Assembly (NCBI RefSeq): GCF_900465345.1
Contig: NZ_UEGO01000034.1
Coordinates: forward strand, 25,424 to 89,423
Length of the DNA stretch: 64,000 nt
Direction: 5' to 3'
DNA from: Asaia bogorensis
Lineage (GTDB): Bacteria; Pseudomonadota; Alphaproteobacteria; Acetobacterales; Acetobacteraceae
A model generated the notes under the pieces. The model saw only the letters and a list, made by a program, of their open reading frames with translations. It made no database searches and had not been told where the DNA came from. Below are positions 25,874 through 34,837 of this stretch, piece after piece (positions within the stretch are counted from its first letter, which is position 1; every line of letters begins with the position of its first letter). Made by a program: the position numbers and the translations under genes.

Positions 25874-25909
25874 GGTTCGATTTCCATAGTTCGCACCACT
25901 ATCTCATTG
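25874..25909 (+). repeat. attR: right direct repeat, partial tRNA-Leu 3' end
   Basis: It matches 15253-15288 with two mismatches (positions 25881 and 25883). The 26 bases at 25884-25909 are identical to the left copy. Upstream DNA does not continue as a tRNA, so only the tRNA-Leu copy at the left end is functional. Confidence 0.9.
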
Positions 25910-25961
25910 CGGGTAAGGTACCTGCCTTTCTAGACATCCAACCGGGAGGCAAAAGGCCTCG

Positions 25962-26080
25962 CTAGGTCTTGATCCAATCTGCTGTGGCCACCCTGCAGAT
26001 GACGGCTCTGAAGAGCTTGGTCGTTTTCGCATATCGGCTGGCGACACTACCCGCCGCAGAGTGCGTGGCGAGCTTTGACT
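25962..26080 (-). pseudogene. IS5-type transposase C-terminal remnant
   Basis: The minus-strand frame ending at TAG 25962-25964 reads VASRYAKTTKLFRAVICRV. This resembles the conserved C-terminal R-x-A-T-R-Y-x-K-x-x-x-x-F segment of IS5-family transposases. The frame breaks upstream and no full-length copy is present. It is only suggestive, being based on a short match by eye. Confidence 0.35.
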
Positions 26081-26204
26081 TCCCGTTGGACCGCCTTGGT
26101 CAGCGGTTCCCCCGCCAACCGTGCATCATCGGCAAACGCAGCTAACATTTCGCGCATCGCAAGGCTTAGTCAGGCCCCATTCGCGTTTGATACTTGGATA
26201 GAGC

Positions 26205-26600
26205 CTACCCGAAAGCCAGCGCCCAGAGCGTGAGAAGCAGGCCCAGAAGCGAGATCATGAAAACCATGGTTCGCACAACAGGCACACCGGCGGCATAAAG
26301 CGGCAGATAGATCACTCTTGCTGCAAGATAGATGCAGCTACCCCATTGCGTCTTCCATCCCGCATGGCCCGCAAGCAACGCTGCCAGCAGCGTCGCAAGG
26401 AAAAGGGGTAGCGTCTCGAACAGATTGGCCTGCGCACGCGCCAGCCGTGCCGGTACAGGCTGCAATTCCGGCATTTTGCCGTCTCGTGCGCCCATATTCC
26501 ATTCCGTGCCATACTGGCGCGTCTTGGCGGCTCCTGCCCAGAATATGTTCACCAGTGCGACCAGAACCAGCCCCGCAATGACATAAAATTCGATACGCAT
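26205..26600 (-). CDS. MAPEG family membrane protein
   Basis: The 131-residue protein has four hydrophobic segments and the MAPEG-type core: NIFWAGAAKTRQYGTEWNMGARD after helix 1, then RLARAQANLFETLPLFLATL, with the characteristic Arg-Ala-Asn-Glu pattern, and ARVIYLPLYAAGVPVVRT at the end of helix 3. Bacterial MAPEG proteins of this type are often annotated as glutathione-transferase-like or simply membrane proteins. The residues for glutathione binding (Arg, Asn and Glu in the RxxANxxE stretch) are present. It lies 90 bp downstream of a heme catalase-like gene on the same strand, hinting at a shared oxidative-stress or detoxification role. Confidence 0.88.
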   Translation of the reverse strand: MRIEFYVIAGLVLVALVNIFWAGAAKTRQYGTEWNMGARDGKMPELQPVPARLARAQANLFETLPLFLATLLAALLAGHAGWKTQWGSCIYLAARVIYLPLYAAGVPVVRTMVFMISLLGLLLTLWALAFG

Positions 26601-26689
26601 GATCAGGGGTCTTTCCTTCAGTTGGTAGCTTCACCGCGCAGGACCGGCAGGCGGGAAGCAGGTATATGTCGAACAGCCTGTCTGGAGAT

Positions 26690-27781
26690 TCAGGCGGGGA
26701 TTTGCTCGATGCTGACCGGCTGGATTTCGTCTTGTCCGTTCTCACCGTGTCGAAAGGCAGATAGCGCTTTGTAGACCTGCATCCTTGCCCGCATGACCGA
26801 ACCCAGTGGACGATGCGCACTGAGCCCCTGTGACGGGCGGAAAACCAAATGATCCTCAAAAAACGCCGAGCGTTGGGCACTGAAGGCGTTCTGTACGGGA
26901 AAGCTCAGCCTGCCTACTGATCGAAAGGGTGCCTCATCGGTCGGCCAGATGATTGAGGCATCCTCGATAGGTTGCGTCTCGGCGTTGTTCCAGAGCTGAA
27001 CGCGTATGTCGAACACCACCTCACGCCCACCGAAATAGGTGATCGTCTCATGCCGGAACCCATCCTCATCATGATGGGGGTCGAGCCGCCATGATTGCAA
27101 GGCTTCGAGGTCCGGCATTATTGGAAATGCCGCGATCTTGGCAACATAGGCACCATAACGCAGGGGTGCCTGGCTGTAATACGGCTCAGAAAGCGGGTGG
27201 GAGTAGGGATGGCCCAGAAAATCAGCCATAGGGCTCTGTGTACCCACATGACCAAGGGCATGATTGAAACCACGCGCCACGGACGAGACCGCACTCTTCA
27301 CCCCTTCAGGCAAAGCAGCGGCCTTGCCGATCACCCCACCATCACGCAGGAAGCCCGCGGCCGTGCCCGATGGGAAAGTCGGGCCTGACGCCAGGATGAA
27401 ATCCTGCGTTTCGGTGTCATGACCGGGCAGTTTCTCCCCCTTCACACCAAACAGTTTGAGGGAAAGGCCATGATGAATCGAGACGCGATCGCCCAGTGTC
27501 TCGCCCGCCCCCTGTGCAAAACGTGCCGCAACGGGATACTGGCCTGGCGTGGCAAAAACGCCCTGGGCGAGTTCAGCTGGCAGATGCGCTGCAACATCGA
27601 GTGTACCAACGGCCAGCGCCGTCGGTTTGGCATGGCTGGCACGCACCATGCGGCCCTCGCGTTTGCCGACCACACGGCTCTGCTCCATCATGCCATCAAT
27701 GATGCCCTGAATAACATGCTGCTCGTCTTCCTCCGGCGTTTCGACATCCGGGGAAAAACGCAAGGGCGGGTTGAGCATCAT
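26690..27781 (-). CDS. Small catalase-related heme protein (SrpA / y4iL-like)
   Basis: The 363-residue protein has a catalase-fold core without the C-terminal extension of true catalases. The segment ASHAKPTALAVGTL carries the distal His in the place of the catalase HAKG motif. QYPVAARFAQGAGETLGDR and SIHHGLSLKLFG correspond to the catalase core strands, and PLRYGAYVAKI precedes the proximal part. The proximal Tyr cannot be placed with certainty. Known relatives are heme-dependent peroxidases with weak or no catalase activity. There is no signal peptide, so it is cytosolic. It is probably cotranscribed with the MAPEG gene that follows. Confidence 0.82.
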   Translation of the reverse strand: MMLNPPLRFSPDVETPEEDEQHVIQGIIDGMMEQSRVVGKREGRMVRASHAKPTALAVGTLDVAAHLPAELAQGVFATPGQYPVAARFAQGAGETLGDRVSIHHGLSLKLFGVKGEKLPGHDTETQDFILASGPTFPSGTAAGFLRDGGVIGKAAALPEGVKSAVSSVARGFNHALGHVGTQSPMADFLGHPYSHPLSEPYYSQAPLRYGAYVAKIAAFPIMPDLEALQSWRLDPHHDEDGFRHETITYFGGREVVFDIRVQLWNNAETQPIEDASIIWPTDEAPFRSVGRLSFPVQNAFSAQRSAFFEDHLVFRPSQGLSAHRPLGSVMRARMQVYKALSAFRHGENGQDEIQPVSIEQIPA

Positions 27782-28033
27782 CTGAAGTTCCTGAAGTGCC
27801 AGTCTGCTCCTCCAACAGGCAGAACCCGCACAAGTTGCAAGCGGGAAACAACGCCTGCCGATCGGTTAAGCGCTGCCAGGCAAGATCCCTCTAGGGTGCG
27901 CGACTGAACCGCCAACCCTTAACAGAAAGTTATGGGTTGGGCGTCGTTCCGAAATCGACACGAGAGGAGCGGGTTGCCCATATTGGTTCGATATCGCAAT
28001 GTTGCGATTGTTACCGGCCCCAGGAGCAGCGTC

Positions 28034-30961
28034 ATGACATCAAGGCATCACATTCGCAGCGCGCTTCTGGCTTTCACTATCCTGTCCGCCCCCCATGCCG
28101 TGAGTAGGGGTTTTATAGGCACGGCACAGGCTCAGATCACGCCGCTCGCGCCGCAGGGCGCACCTTCAGGCACAGTTTCAGACAAGCACGCCAAGGCGGG
28201 GCCCGCCAGGTCACCCGCCATCGCGCAAAGGAGGGCAGACAAGGCCAGTGATCGCCCATCCGGCAATCGTGAGGTTCTGACTGTCACCGGCAGCCATATC
28301 GCCAATAGCCGTATCAAATCGCCCACGCCGGTCAGCACGCTCAGCGCACAGGAGATACGCAACCAGTCCCCCACCAACAATCTGGCTGATCTGGTCAATC
28401 AGCTTCCACAGTTTGCAGGCAGTACCACTCCGCAGAACTCGACCCTTGCTCTCAGCTCGGGTCTGGCCGGTATCAATGCGCTGAACCTGCGCAACCTCGG
28501 CGCCGTGCGCTCGCTGGTTCTGATTGATGGGCGGCGCACCGCGCCGTCTGCCATTACGGGTATCGTCGATATCAATACCCTGCCCCAGCAACTCGTGAAG
28601 CGCGTGGATGTCGTTACCGGGGGCGCCTCGGCGCAGTACGGGTCCGATGCTGTAGCGGGCGTGACCAATTTCGTTCTCGACAAGACCTATACCGGGCTCA
28701 AGGTCGATGCCGATTCAGGCATTTCCAATTACGGTGATGGCCAGAACGAGCATGCTGCCATTGCCGGCGGCTTCGGGTTCGCCAAGGGCAAGGGCCATGT
28801 CCTGCTTAGTGGCGATTACGCTCATCAGGACGGTATTTTCAAGATCACGCGCGGCTGGAACCAGAATGGCGAGCGCATTATTGCCAACCCCGCTTATGTC
28901 GCCGGAAACGGCCAGCCCTATTACATCCGCGTGGGCAATGCAGGCACGAACAACGCCCTGCCCGGCGGCATCATCAACGCCTCGACAGGCGCTGTGGCCA
29001 ACAGCCTGCGTGGCGTCTATTTCGGTCAGGGCGGCAGCGTCAATCATTACAATTACGGCTCACCCTCCACTTCCAGCGTGTCGGTCGGTGGGGATGAAGG
29101 TCTTGCCAATAACAACGTCAATCTCGGCTTACAACCGGAGAGCGACCGCAAGAACCTCTATGGGCGCCTGAGCTATGACGTTGCTTCATGGATGACCCTC
29201 TATGCCGAGGGTGCCTATAACCAGAGCAACTACGTTTATAACGCCGGGCCGCAATACCTGACCTCCATTGCGATCAAGAGCACCAACCCGTATCTGATCG
29301 ACGCGCTGGGCGCGGATGCCCTCAGGAACGTGACGGGCGTCACCGTGGGCACAACCGCGCTCGACATGCCCTATCGCCAGATCACCAACACACGTGACGT
29401 GCAGCGTTATACCTTTGGCGGCGAGGGTAATTTCACGCTTTTCGGGCGCAAGGCCTCATGGACGGCCTATGCTCAATATGGCGTCACGCACTCGCATGAG
29501 CAGATCAACAATGTGATGAATACAGCAAAGATCGCCAACGCGACAGATGCGGTGCGCAATGCCTCTGGCCAGATTGTCTGTCGATCCAGCCTGACGGATC
29601 CGGGTAATGGCTGCGCGCCCATCGACTGGCTTGGTACAGGCGTCATGTCACAGGCCGCCATCAGCTATGTGCTCGGCAACCCATGGCGCGAGCAGCGTTT
29701 TCAGGAGATCGTTTCCGGCGTCAATCTCTCCACCATTCCGTTTGCCACCTGGGCCGGCGACGTGAATGTAGCGATCGGCGGCGAATATCGCGATGAGCGC
29801 GCCTCAGGCTATGTGCCGACGGAATATCAGAAGGGCTGGTCGGTCGGTAACTACCTGCCCACTTTCGGCAATTACAACGTCAAGGAAGCCTATGTCGAAA
29901 CCGCGGTGCCTCTTGCACGCGGGCTGGCCGCCAATGGCGCGGTACGCGCCACCGACTATTCCACATCGGGTTATGTCACGACATGGAAGATCGGCGGCAC
30001 GTGGCAGCCGATACGCGATATTCTCTTTCGCGCCACGCAGTCCCATGACATCCGCGCGCCGAACATCAACGAACTCTATAACGCTGGCACGTCGCAAACG
30101 ACCACGGTGCTCGACCCGGCCACGGGCAAGACCGACACAGTTTTGTCCACCACGACAGGCAACCCCAACCTGAAGCCGGAGACTGCCAATACAACCGTGG
30201 TGGGTGCCGTCATCACGCCCCGCTACGTACCGGGGCTGGCCCTCTCCATCGACTGGTTTCACACCAAGATCAAACACGCCATCCAGCAATTCTACCCGCA
30301 ATCGATCATCGACGAGTGTTATCAGGGCTACACGACTTTCTGTTCCGCCATTCGCCCCGACCCGAGCGGCACGCGTGACCTGCTGATCAGCGCCTCGCCC
30401 TTCAACTTCGCCAAGCTTGAAACCAGCGGTATCGATATCGACGCTTCCTATACCTTCCCGCTGCGCCGCATCCTGCCCAAGGCAGGAGGAGCCTTCACAC
30501 TGCATGGTCAGGCCAGCAATTACCTCAAATACGTTTCTGACTCGGGTGTAGGTTATGTGGTCGATACGGCAGGTGACATCACCAACGGACCACCAAAATG
30601 GATCTATCGTTTCTCGGCCACCTATAGCGCGGAGAGCTACAGCATCACAGCAGTGGCCCGCGGCATCAGCGCAGGGAATTACTCGAACAGTTATGTGCAG
30701 TGCACGACAACCTGCGGCGTGTATAATGCCAATTACCCATCGATCAACAATAACCGGGTAGCAGGCACCTTCTATTTCGACATGAACTTTACCTACAAAC
30801 TGCCTGTTCAGAATATCGGCCAGATGCAGATTTTCCTGAACGTCACCAATCTGGGCAACGCCCCGCCGATCCTGCTGCCCACCAGCGGGCTGGCTGCGGA
30901 TTCCACCTATAGCAGCCTGCTGGGGCGGACCTATCGCGGCGGCATACGCATGGAATTCTGA
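28034..30961 (+). CDS. TonB-dependent outer-membrane receptor
   Basis: The product of about 975 residues has a signal peptide (SALLAFTILSAPHAV) and a plug domain beginning near residue 85 (VTGSHIANSRIKSPTPVS). The plug contains NLRNLGAVRSLVLIDGRRTA and VDVVTGGASAQYGSDAVAGV. A large beta-barrel follows, ending in a C-terminal aromatic residue (RGGIRMEF). It belongs to the long TonB receptor group common in sphingomonads and acetic acid bacteria, which imports diverse organic ligands. No ligand can be assigned. Start ATG 28034 has AGGAGC upstream. Its stop overlaps the start of the DacB gene by one base (TGATG), which ties it to cell-wall peptide processing. Confidence 0.93.
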   Translation: MTSRHHIRSALLAFTILSAPHAVSRGFIGTAQAQITPLAPQGAPSGTVSDKHAKAGPARSPAIAQRRADKASDRPSGNREVLTVTGSHIANSRIKSPTPVSTLSAQEIRNQSPTNNLADLVNQLPQFAGSTTPQNSTLALSSGLAGINALNLRNLGAVRSLVLIDGRRTAPSAITGIVDINTLPQQLVKRVDVVTGGASAQYGSDAVAGVTNFVLDKTYTGLKVDADSGISNYGDGQNEHAAIAGGFGFAKGKGHVLLSGDYAHQDGIFKITRGWNQNGERIIANPAYVAGNGQPYYIRVGNAGTNNALPGGIINASTGAVANSLRGVYFGQGGSVNHYNYGSPSTSSVSVGGDEGLANNNVNLGLQPESDRKNLYGRLSYDVASWMTLYAEGAYNQSNYVYNAGPQYLTSIAIKSTNPYLIDALGADALRNVTGVTVGTTALDMPYRQITNTRDVQRYTFGGEGNFTLFGRKASWTAYAQYGVTHSHEQINNVMNTAKIANATDAVRNASGQIVCRSSLTDPGNGCAPIDWLGTGVMSQAAISYVLGNPWREQRFQEIVSGVNLSTIPFATWAGDVNVAIGGEYRDERASGYVPTEYQKGWSVGNYLPTFGNYNVKEAYVETAVPLARGLAANGAVRATDYSTSGYVTTWKIGGTWQPIRDILFRATQSHDIRAPNINELYNAGTSQTTTVLDPATGKTDTVLSTTTGNPNLKPETANTTVVGAVITPRYVPGLALSIDWFHTKIKHAIQQFYPQSIIDECYQGYTTFCSAIRPDPSGTRDLLISASPFNFAKLETSGIDIDASYTFPLRRILPKAGGAFTLHGQASNYLKYVSDSGVGYVVDTAGDITNGPPKWIYRFSATYSAESYSITAVARGISAGNYSNSYVQCTTTCGVYNANYPSINNNRVAGTFYFDMNFTYKLPVQNIGQMQIFLNVTNLGNAPPILLPTSGLAADSTYSSLLGRTYRGGIRMEF

Positions 30962-32490
30962 TGCTCATGCGCCCTGCCCTCCTGTTTCTCGCCTCCCTCG
31001 CCTCGGCGCTCGGGCTCTCCGCCTGTGTGCCTGCCCCCGGCCACGACAGGCTGGCCGCCCGCCTCGCCCCCCTGCTGGCCCCGATGGAGGCCCGAGGCGC
31101 CCGCTGGGGCATTCTGGTCACTGACGACACAGGGCGCGTGCTCTACGCGCGTCATGAAGGGCAGCGCTTCGTTCCAGCCTCGAACGCCAAGCTTTTCACG
31201 ACGGCTGCTGCGCTCGTCGCCTATGACACGCTCACACGCCCGCCCTATCAGCTCGATACGACCCTGTTCCTGGCACCACGCAACAACGGAGCGCCCGATC
31301 TTATCCTGCGCGGCGCGGCAGATCCGTTTCTCTCCGCCGCGCCGGGTTGCACGCAGCAATGCCTGACCGAACTTGCCGATTCCGCCGCCAAAGCTGGCCT
31401 CAAACACGTTCATGCCGTGATCGGTGACGACACCCTGTTTGCCGATACGCGCTGGGGCGATGGCTGGAGTTGGAACAATCTCTCCACCCGCTATGGCACA
31501 GCCATTTCAGCCCTGACGCTTGACGACAATATCGCCTCTCTGATCGTGATGCCCGGCCCAGTCGAGGGCGCACCCGCCACCGTGTCGGCCATCACCCCGG
31601 CCTATCGCGTGGTGAACCATGTCGTGACACGCAGTGATGCGGCCGAGGCACCGGCAATAAGGCTCTTCCCCGACAGCGACACGGAGCGCGGTACCGGCAT
31701 CCTCACAGGCGCCATCAAGCCGGGTCCCACTCCCCTGACTGTGCACTCTGGCATCGTCGATCCCGCGCAACTTGCCGCAAGGCTACTGGGGGACATGCTG
31801 GTCGCCCGTGGGGTGCGCGTTGATGAAACGAAAGCCCGTCATCGCCCAGAGGGTGAGGACGCCGCCCCACAGGACCTCCCGTTTGTCCGTCTGGGCGCCA
31901 TGCCGCAAAGACCGCTTGCCATCGATATCAGACATATCCTCAAGAACAGTCAGAACCTTCACGCCGAACTTCTTCTGCGCCGGCTTGGCCTCCTGGCCGG
32001 TAAGGGAACGGTTCAGGCCGGGCTGGAGGAACGCGAAAAGCTTCTGGCTTCAAGCGGCGTGGATTTCAGCCGCGTTTCGCTGGCCGATGGCTCTGGCATG
32101 TCGCCCTATGACCGTGCCACTCCACGCGATATCGTCTCGCTGCTGCTCTGGGCGCAACACCAGCGCTGGGGCGGTGAATGGGCCGATGATCTGCCTCTTG
32201 CCGCGACCGATGGCACGTTGTCTCATCGCTTCGAGGGCACCGCTGTCGCAGGCAGGCTCCACGCCAAGACAGGTACGCTCAACGGCACCCACGCCCTTTC
32301 CGGCTATCTCGTTACGGCAAGTGGTCGCAGGCTTGCGCTGTCCATCCTGCTCAATGACGTGCCGGAACCCCTCTCCGTCGCAACCGCACCTGCAAGACCG
32401 CCGAACGACGTGGCCCCACGCCCGGCGGCCGGTGAGCGTCCCACCGACGCCATCGACCGCGTAGTTGAAGCGCTTGCCGCCGTGGAATGA
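30961..32490 (+). CDS. D-alanyl-D-alanine carboxypeptidase/endopeptidase (PBP4/DacB family S13), lipoprotein
   Basis: The 509-residue protein has all three penicillin-binding motifs: S74-NA-K77 (PASNAKLFT), SxN at 330-332 (KNSQNLHAELLLR) and KTG near residue 437 (HAKTGTLNGTHALSGYL). The N-terminus ends in a lipobox (LGLSAC), so it is probably membrane-tethered rather than soluble as in E. coli PBP4. Family role: removal of terminal D-Ala and cleavage of D-Ala-mDAP cross-links in peptidoglycan. Its ATG overlaps the TonB-receptor stop by one base, so translation is coupled. It is convergent with the LysR gene downstream. Confidence 0.9.
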   Translation: MLMRPALLFLASLASALGLSACVPAPGHDRLAARLAPLLAPMEARGARWGILVTDDTGRVLYARHEGQRFVPASNAKLFTTAAALVAYDTLTRPPYQLDTTLFLAPRNNGAPDLILRGAADPFLSAAPGCTQQCLTELADSAAKAGLKHVHAVIGDDTLFADTRWGDGWSWNNLSTRYGTAISALTLDDNIASLIVMPGPVEGAPATVSAITPAYRVVNHVVTRSDAAEAPAIRLFPDSDTERGTGILTGAIKPGPTPLTVHSGIVDPAQLAARLLGDMLVARGVRVDETKARHRPEGEDAAPQDLPFVRLGAMPQRPLAIDIRHILKNSQNLHAELLLRRLGLLAGKGTVQAGLEEREKLLASSGVDFSRVSLADGSGMSPYDRATPRDIVSLLLWAQHQRWGGEWADDLPLAATDGTLSHRFEGTAVAGRLHAKTGTLNGTHALSGYLVTASGRRLALSILLNDVPEPLSVATAPARPPNDVAPRPAAGERPTDAIDRVVEALAAVE

Positions 32491-32502
32491 CAGCCGCGTT
32501 CG

Positions 32503-33393
32503 CTAGAGCCGCGCCATCTCGCGGGTAAATTCCTGACGCAGGATCTGGATGAAACTGCGGGCAATGCGTCGCAGGGCGTGATCTTCGCGATACACGGCAG
32601 AACAGGTTATCGTCATGGGTGGATCAAGGCGACGCGCTGTGGGCAGGCTCGAATCATGCAGGGCGGTGAAAGCGTCCACAATCGCCCATCCTGCGCCGAG
32701 CCTTGCCAGTTCTGCCGCCATATAATGCGTGCGCACCCTGATGGCAGGAGACACCTCCCAGCCTGCCTTTTTCCAGGCACTACTGAGCGCCCATGATGTC
32801 GGATCGTGATCGGCCAGCCCGATCCAGCGCGCCGGGTCAATCGTCTCAAGCCGCACCGGCCCCTCTTCTGTCGTACTGTCGAGCAGCACCAGAGGTATCT
32901 CGGCCAGTGCCTCACAGATCAGCCCGGGCTCTTCGGCCACGCCGAAGATAATCCCGAAATCGAGATCGCGCTTGCGCAGGCCCGCGATGATCTCGGCTCC
33001 ATGCAGCGTATCCACACTGAGCATGTTATCGCCCGATTTCTCGCGATAGCGGTTGATCACGCGTGGCACCACGCTGAGCCCAAGGCTCGGCACGCAACCA
33101 ATCGACAACTCATGCCCTCCTCTGCCGGTGCGCAGGTTTTCGGCCAGACGGGAGAGATCGGCGAACTGATCGAACAGGGCTGTAATGCGCGGCAGCATGA
33201 TCTGTGCCTCACGCGTGGGCACAAGACGGCCTTTCACGCGATCGAACAGCGCGAAACCAAGAGACTGCTCAGCATAGCGCAGCGCCTTGCTGGCAGCGGG
33301 TTGCGACACGTTCAGCGCCTCGGCAGCCTGACGCAGCGAGCCCGTTCGCATGACGTAATACACCAGTTCGATGGAGCGCAGGCGCAGTGCCAT
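32503..33393 (-). CDS. LysR-type transcriptional regulator
   Basis: The 296-residue protein has an N-terminal winged helix (residues 3-62: MRTGSLRQAAEALNVSQPAA, with the LysR helix-turn-helix and the SKALRYAEQSLGFALFDR wing) and a periplasmic-binding-like effector domain (SIGCVPSLGLSVVPR, then LDFGIIFGVAEEPGL). It lies 2 bases after the beta-lactamase-like gene, in the same operon. A T-N11-A palindrome at 34741-34753 in the divergent promoter region upstream is the likely target. I infer that it controls both the hydrolase-LysR operon and the divergent dadA-acylase operon. The effector is unknown. Confidence 0.93.
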   Translation of the reverse strand: MALRLRSIELVYYVMRTGSLRQAAEALNVSQPAASKALRYAEQSLGFALFDRVKGRLVPTREAQIMLPRITALFDQFADLSRLAENLRTGRGGHELSIGCVPSLGLSVVPRVINRYREKSGDNMLSVDTLHGAEIIAGLRKRDLDFGIIFGVAEEPGLICEALAEIPLVLLDSTTEEGPVRLETIDPARWIGLADHDPTSWALSSAWKKAGWEVSPAIRVRTHYMAAELARLGAGWAIVDAFTALHDSSLPTARRLDPPMTITCSAVYREDHALRRIARSFIQILRQEFTREMARL

Positions 33394-33395
33394 GA

Positions 33396-34577
33396 TCAGC
33401 CCTGCACCCTGCCCGTTCTGTCGATACCGAGCGCACGGGCGGCCTCCGTTGCAATTGCGCGCCGAAGCGCCACCACGCTGTGACCGCCTGAGGGATGCAC
33501 ACGATTGGTGAGGATCAGCACATAGCTGTCGCTCACAGGATCAATCCAGAGAGACGTGCCAGTAAAACCCGTATGCCCGAAGGAGCGGGGCGAAAACAAA
33601 TCACCGCGCGGTGTGGAGTAATGGGTGGCAATATCCCAGCCCAGACCGCGCAGATCGGTCTTGCCGGAAGGCTGCTGCGGCGTCGTCATCATTTCCAGTG
33701 TCTCACGACGCAACGGGAAAATGCTCGCACGACCGGCCAGCCGGTCCAGCAGAGCCTGAGCGTACAGACACATGTCATGCGCATCGGAGAAAAGCCCGGC
33801 ATGCCCCGCCACACCGCCCATGCGACGTGTCGTTGGATCATGCACCACGCCACGCAGCATGATGCCTTTTTCGTCGTACTGGGTCGGGGCGATCAGGGTG
33901 CCCAGCGCCGGGTCGGGCCGATATCCGCTATGGGTCATGCCTATAGGCCCGAGGATGTAGCGGGCGACATAGGTATCAAGCGCGAGACCGCTCAGCTTTT
34001 CCACCACCAGCCCGAGCGTGATGTAGTTCACATCGCTATAGACAAAGGCATTGCCCGGTATGGTGGCGGGGCGCATGGCCATGACGCGTTTCACCGCCTC
34101 CTCCTTGCCCTGCCAGGGCTGACTGAGATCGATATCGGGAGGCAGGCCGGAATAATGGGTCAGCAGCAGGCGTATGGTCAGAGCGCCTTTTCCACCGGCC
34201 TCGAAACCCGGCAACACGGACGAGACAGGCTGATCGAGGCTGAGTCTGTTCTGCTCGACAAGCTGCATGATCGCGAGCGCCGTCATGGTCGGCTTGGTCA
34301 GGGAGGCCATATCGAAGCGCGTATCCCAGCTTTCGGCCTCGCGATGGGGAACCAGCGCACGGGCACCATAGACAAAACGGTGAACGATGGCCCCGTGATG
34401 CCCGATAGCCAGTACGATACCGGGGCACTGACCGGCTTTCACAGCATCCCGCGCCAGGCGGTCCACCCCGGCAAAGGCCGAGGGTGTCTCACAGCCAGCA
34501 AGACCGAACAACGCCACGCCCCCGCACAGCAATGCACGGCGGGGCAGACCCATTTTTGTCTCAAGCTTCGTGATCAT
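33396..34577 (-). CDS. Serine hydrolase of the class-C beta-lactamase/esterase family, lipoprotein
   Basis: The 393-residue protein has the SxxK motif S92-LT-K95 (MASLTKPTM), a YxN-like motif FVYSDVNYIT (about residue 185) and a KTG-like HTG (FGHTGFTGTSLW). These place it in the class-C beta-lactamase-like serine hydrolases (EstB, DD-peptidases). A lipobox (LFGLAGC) follows a short signal, suggesting a membrane-tethered periplasmic enzyme. Family members hydrolyse esters, D-amino-acid peptides or beta-lactams; the sequence does not decide between them. The start may be ATG 34577 or ATG 34553. It is followed at once by the LysR gene. Confidence 0.87.
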   Translation of the reverse strand: MITKLETKMGLPRRALLCGGVALFGLAGCETPSAFAGVDRLARDAVKAGQCPGIVLAIGHHGAIVHRFVYGARALVPHREAESWDTRFDMASLTKPTMTALAIMQLVEQNRLSLDQPVSSVLPGFEAGGKGALTIRLLLTHYSGLPPDIDLSQPWQGKEEAVKRVMAMRPATIPGNAFVYSDVNYITLGLVVEKLSGLALDTYVARYILGPIGMTHSGYRPDPALGTLIAPTQYDEKGIMLRGVVHDPTTRRMGGVAGHAGLFSDAHDMCLYAQALLDRLAGRASIFPLRRETLEMMTTPQQPSGKTDLRGLGWDIATHYSTPRGDLFSPRSFGHTGFTGTSLWIDPVSDSYVLILTNRVHPSGGHSVVALRRAIATEAARALGIDRTGRVQG

Positions 34578-34740
34578 GTCGCATCCGGTATGACGGTCCA
34601 GTTCGGTTGCGCAACATCACCACACCCTGTGGCATCGTGATAGCCCTGGAATACGACACAAACCCCGCGCGTTCGACATGCTGAAAGAGCAGATTGCCTG
34701 CACTCTCAGCCACTTGGATCGAATGACGTGCGCCGGGTCA

Positions 34741-34753
34741 TAACCTGAGGTTA
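34741..34753. promoter_or_regulatory. Candidate LysR operator (T-N11-A palindrome)
   Basis: TAACCTGAGGTTA is a perfect 13-base palindrome fitting T-N11-A, the LysR-family box. It lies in the 260-base divergent gap, 164 bases from the hydrolase start and 85 bases from dadA, the usual place for a site serving both directions. Confidence 0.5.
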
Positions 34754-34837
34754 AGGGAGGGCATTATCTTCCCAATGGATGACGCGCCCCACGCCCCCTA
34801 GGCTTGACCTGTTACACGAAAAACAAAGGCAGGGTCC

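Larger units (their letters stand above)
15289..25909. mobile_element. Genomic island integrated at tRNA-Leu(UAA): defective integrase, type I R-M, Fic
   Basis: Direct repeats bound about 10.6 kb that begin right after a complete tRNA gene and end with a partial copy of that tRNA's 3' end. Inside, in order: an integrase remnant pointing inward from the tRNA, an unknown coiled-coil protein, a YgjP-like metallopeptidase, hsdR, hsdS, hsdM and a Fic protein. The cargo is typical of defence islands. The right side next to the repeat (25.9-26.2 kb) holds an IS5-like remnant. Excision by its own integrase is not expected, because that gene lacks the catalytic domain. Confidence 0.88.
25593..26204. 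other. Non-coding end of the island and host flank
   Basis: About 610 bases without an intact gene. From left to right it holds the Fic promoter/operator, about 200 bases of lower-GC island end with nothing recognisable, attR at 25874-25909, and host-side DNA with an IS5-like transposase remnant reading on the minus strand (25962 to about 26080). No RNA gene is recognised apart from the partial tRNA copy in attR. Confidence 0.6.

Noticed and set aside
26047..26157. 36-residue minus-strand frame starting MREMLAAFADDARLAGEPLT
   Set aside because: It looks protein-like but is very short, has no Shine-Dalgarno and sits in a patch of degraded mobile DNA; not supportable as a gene.
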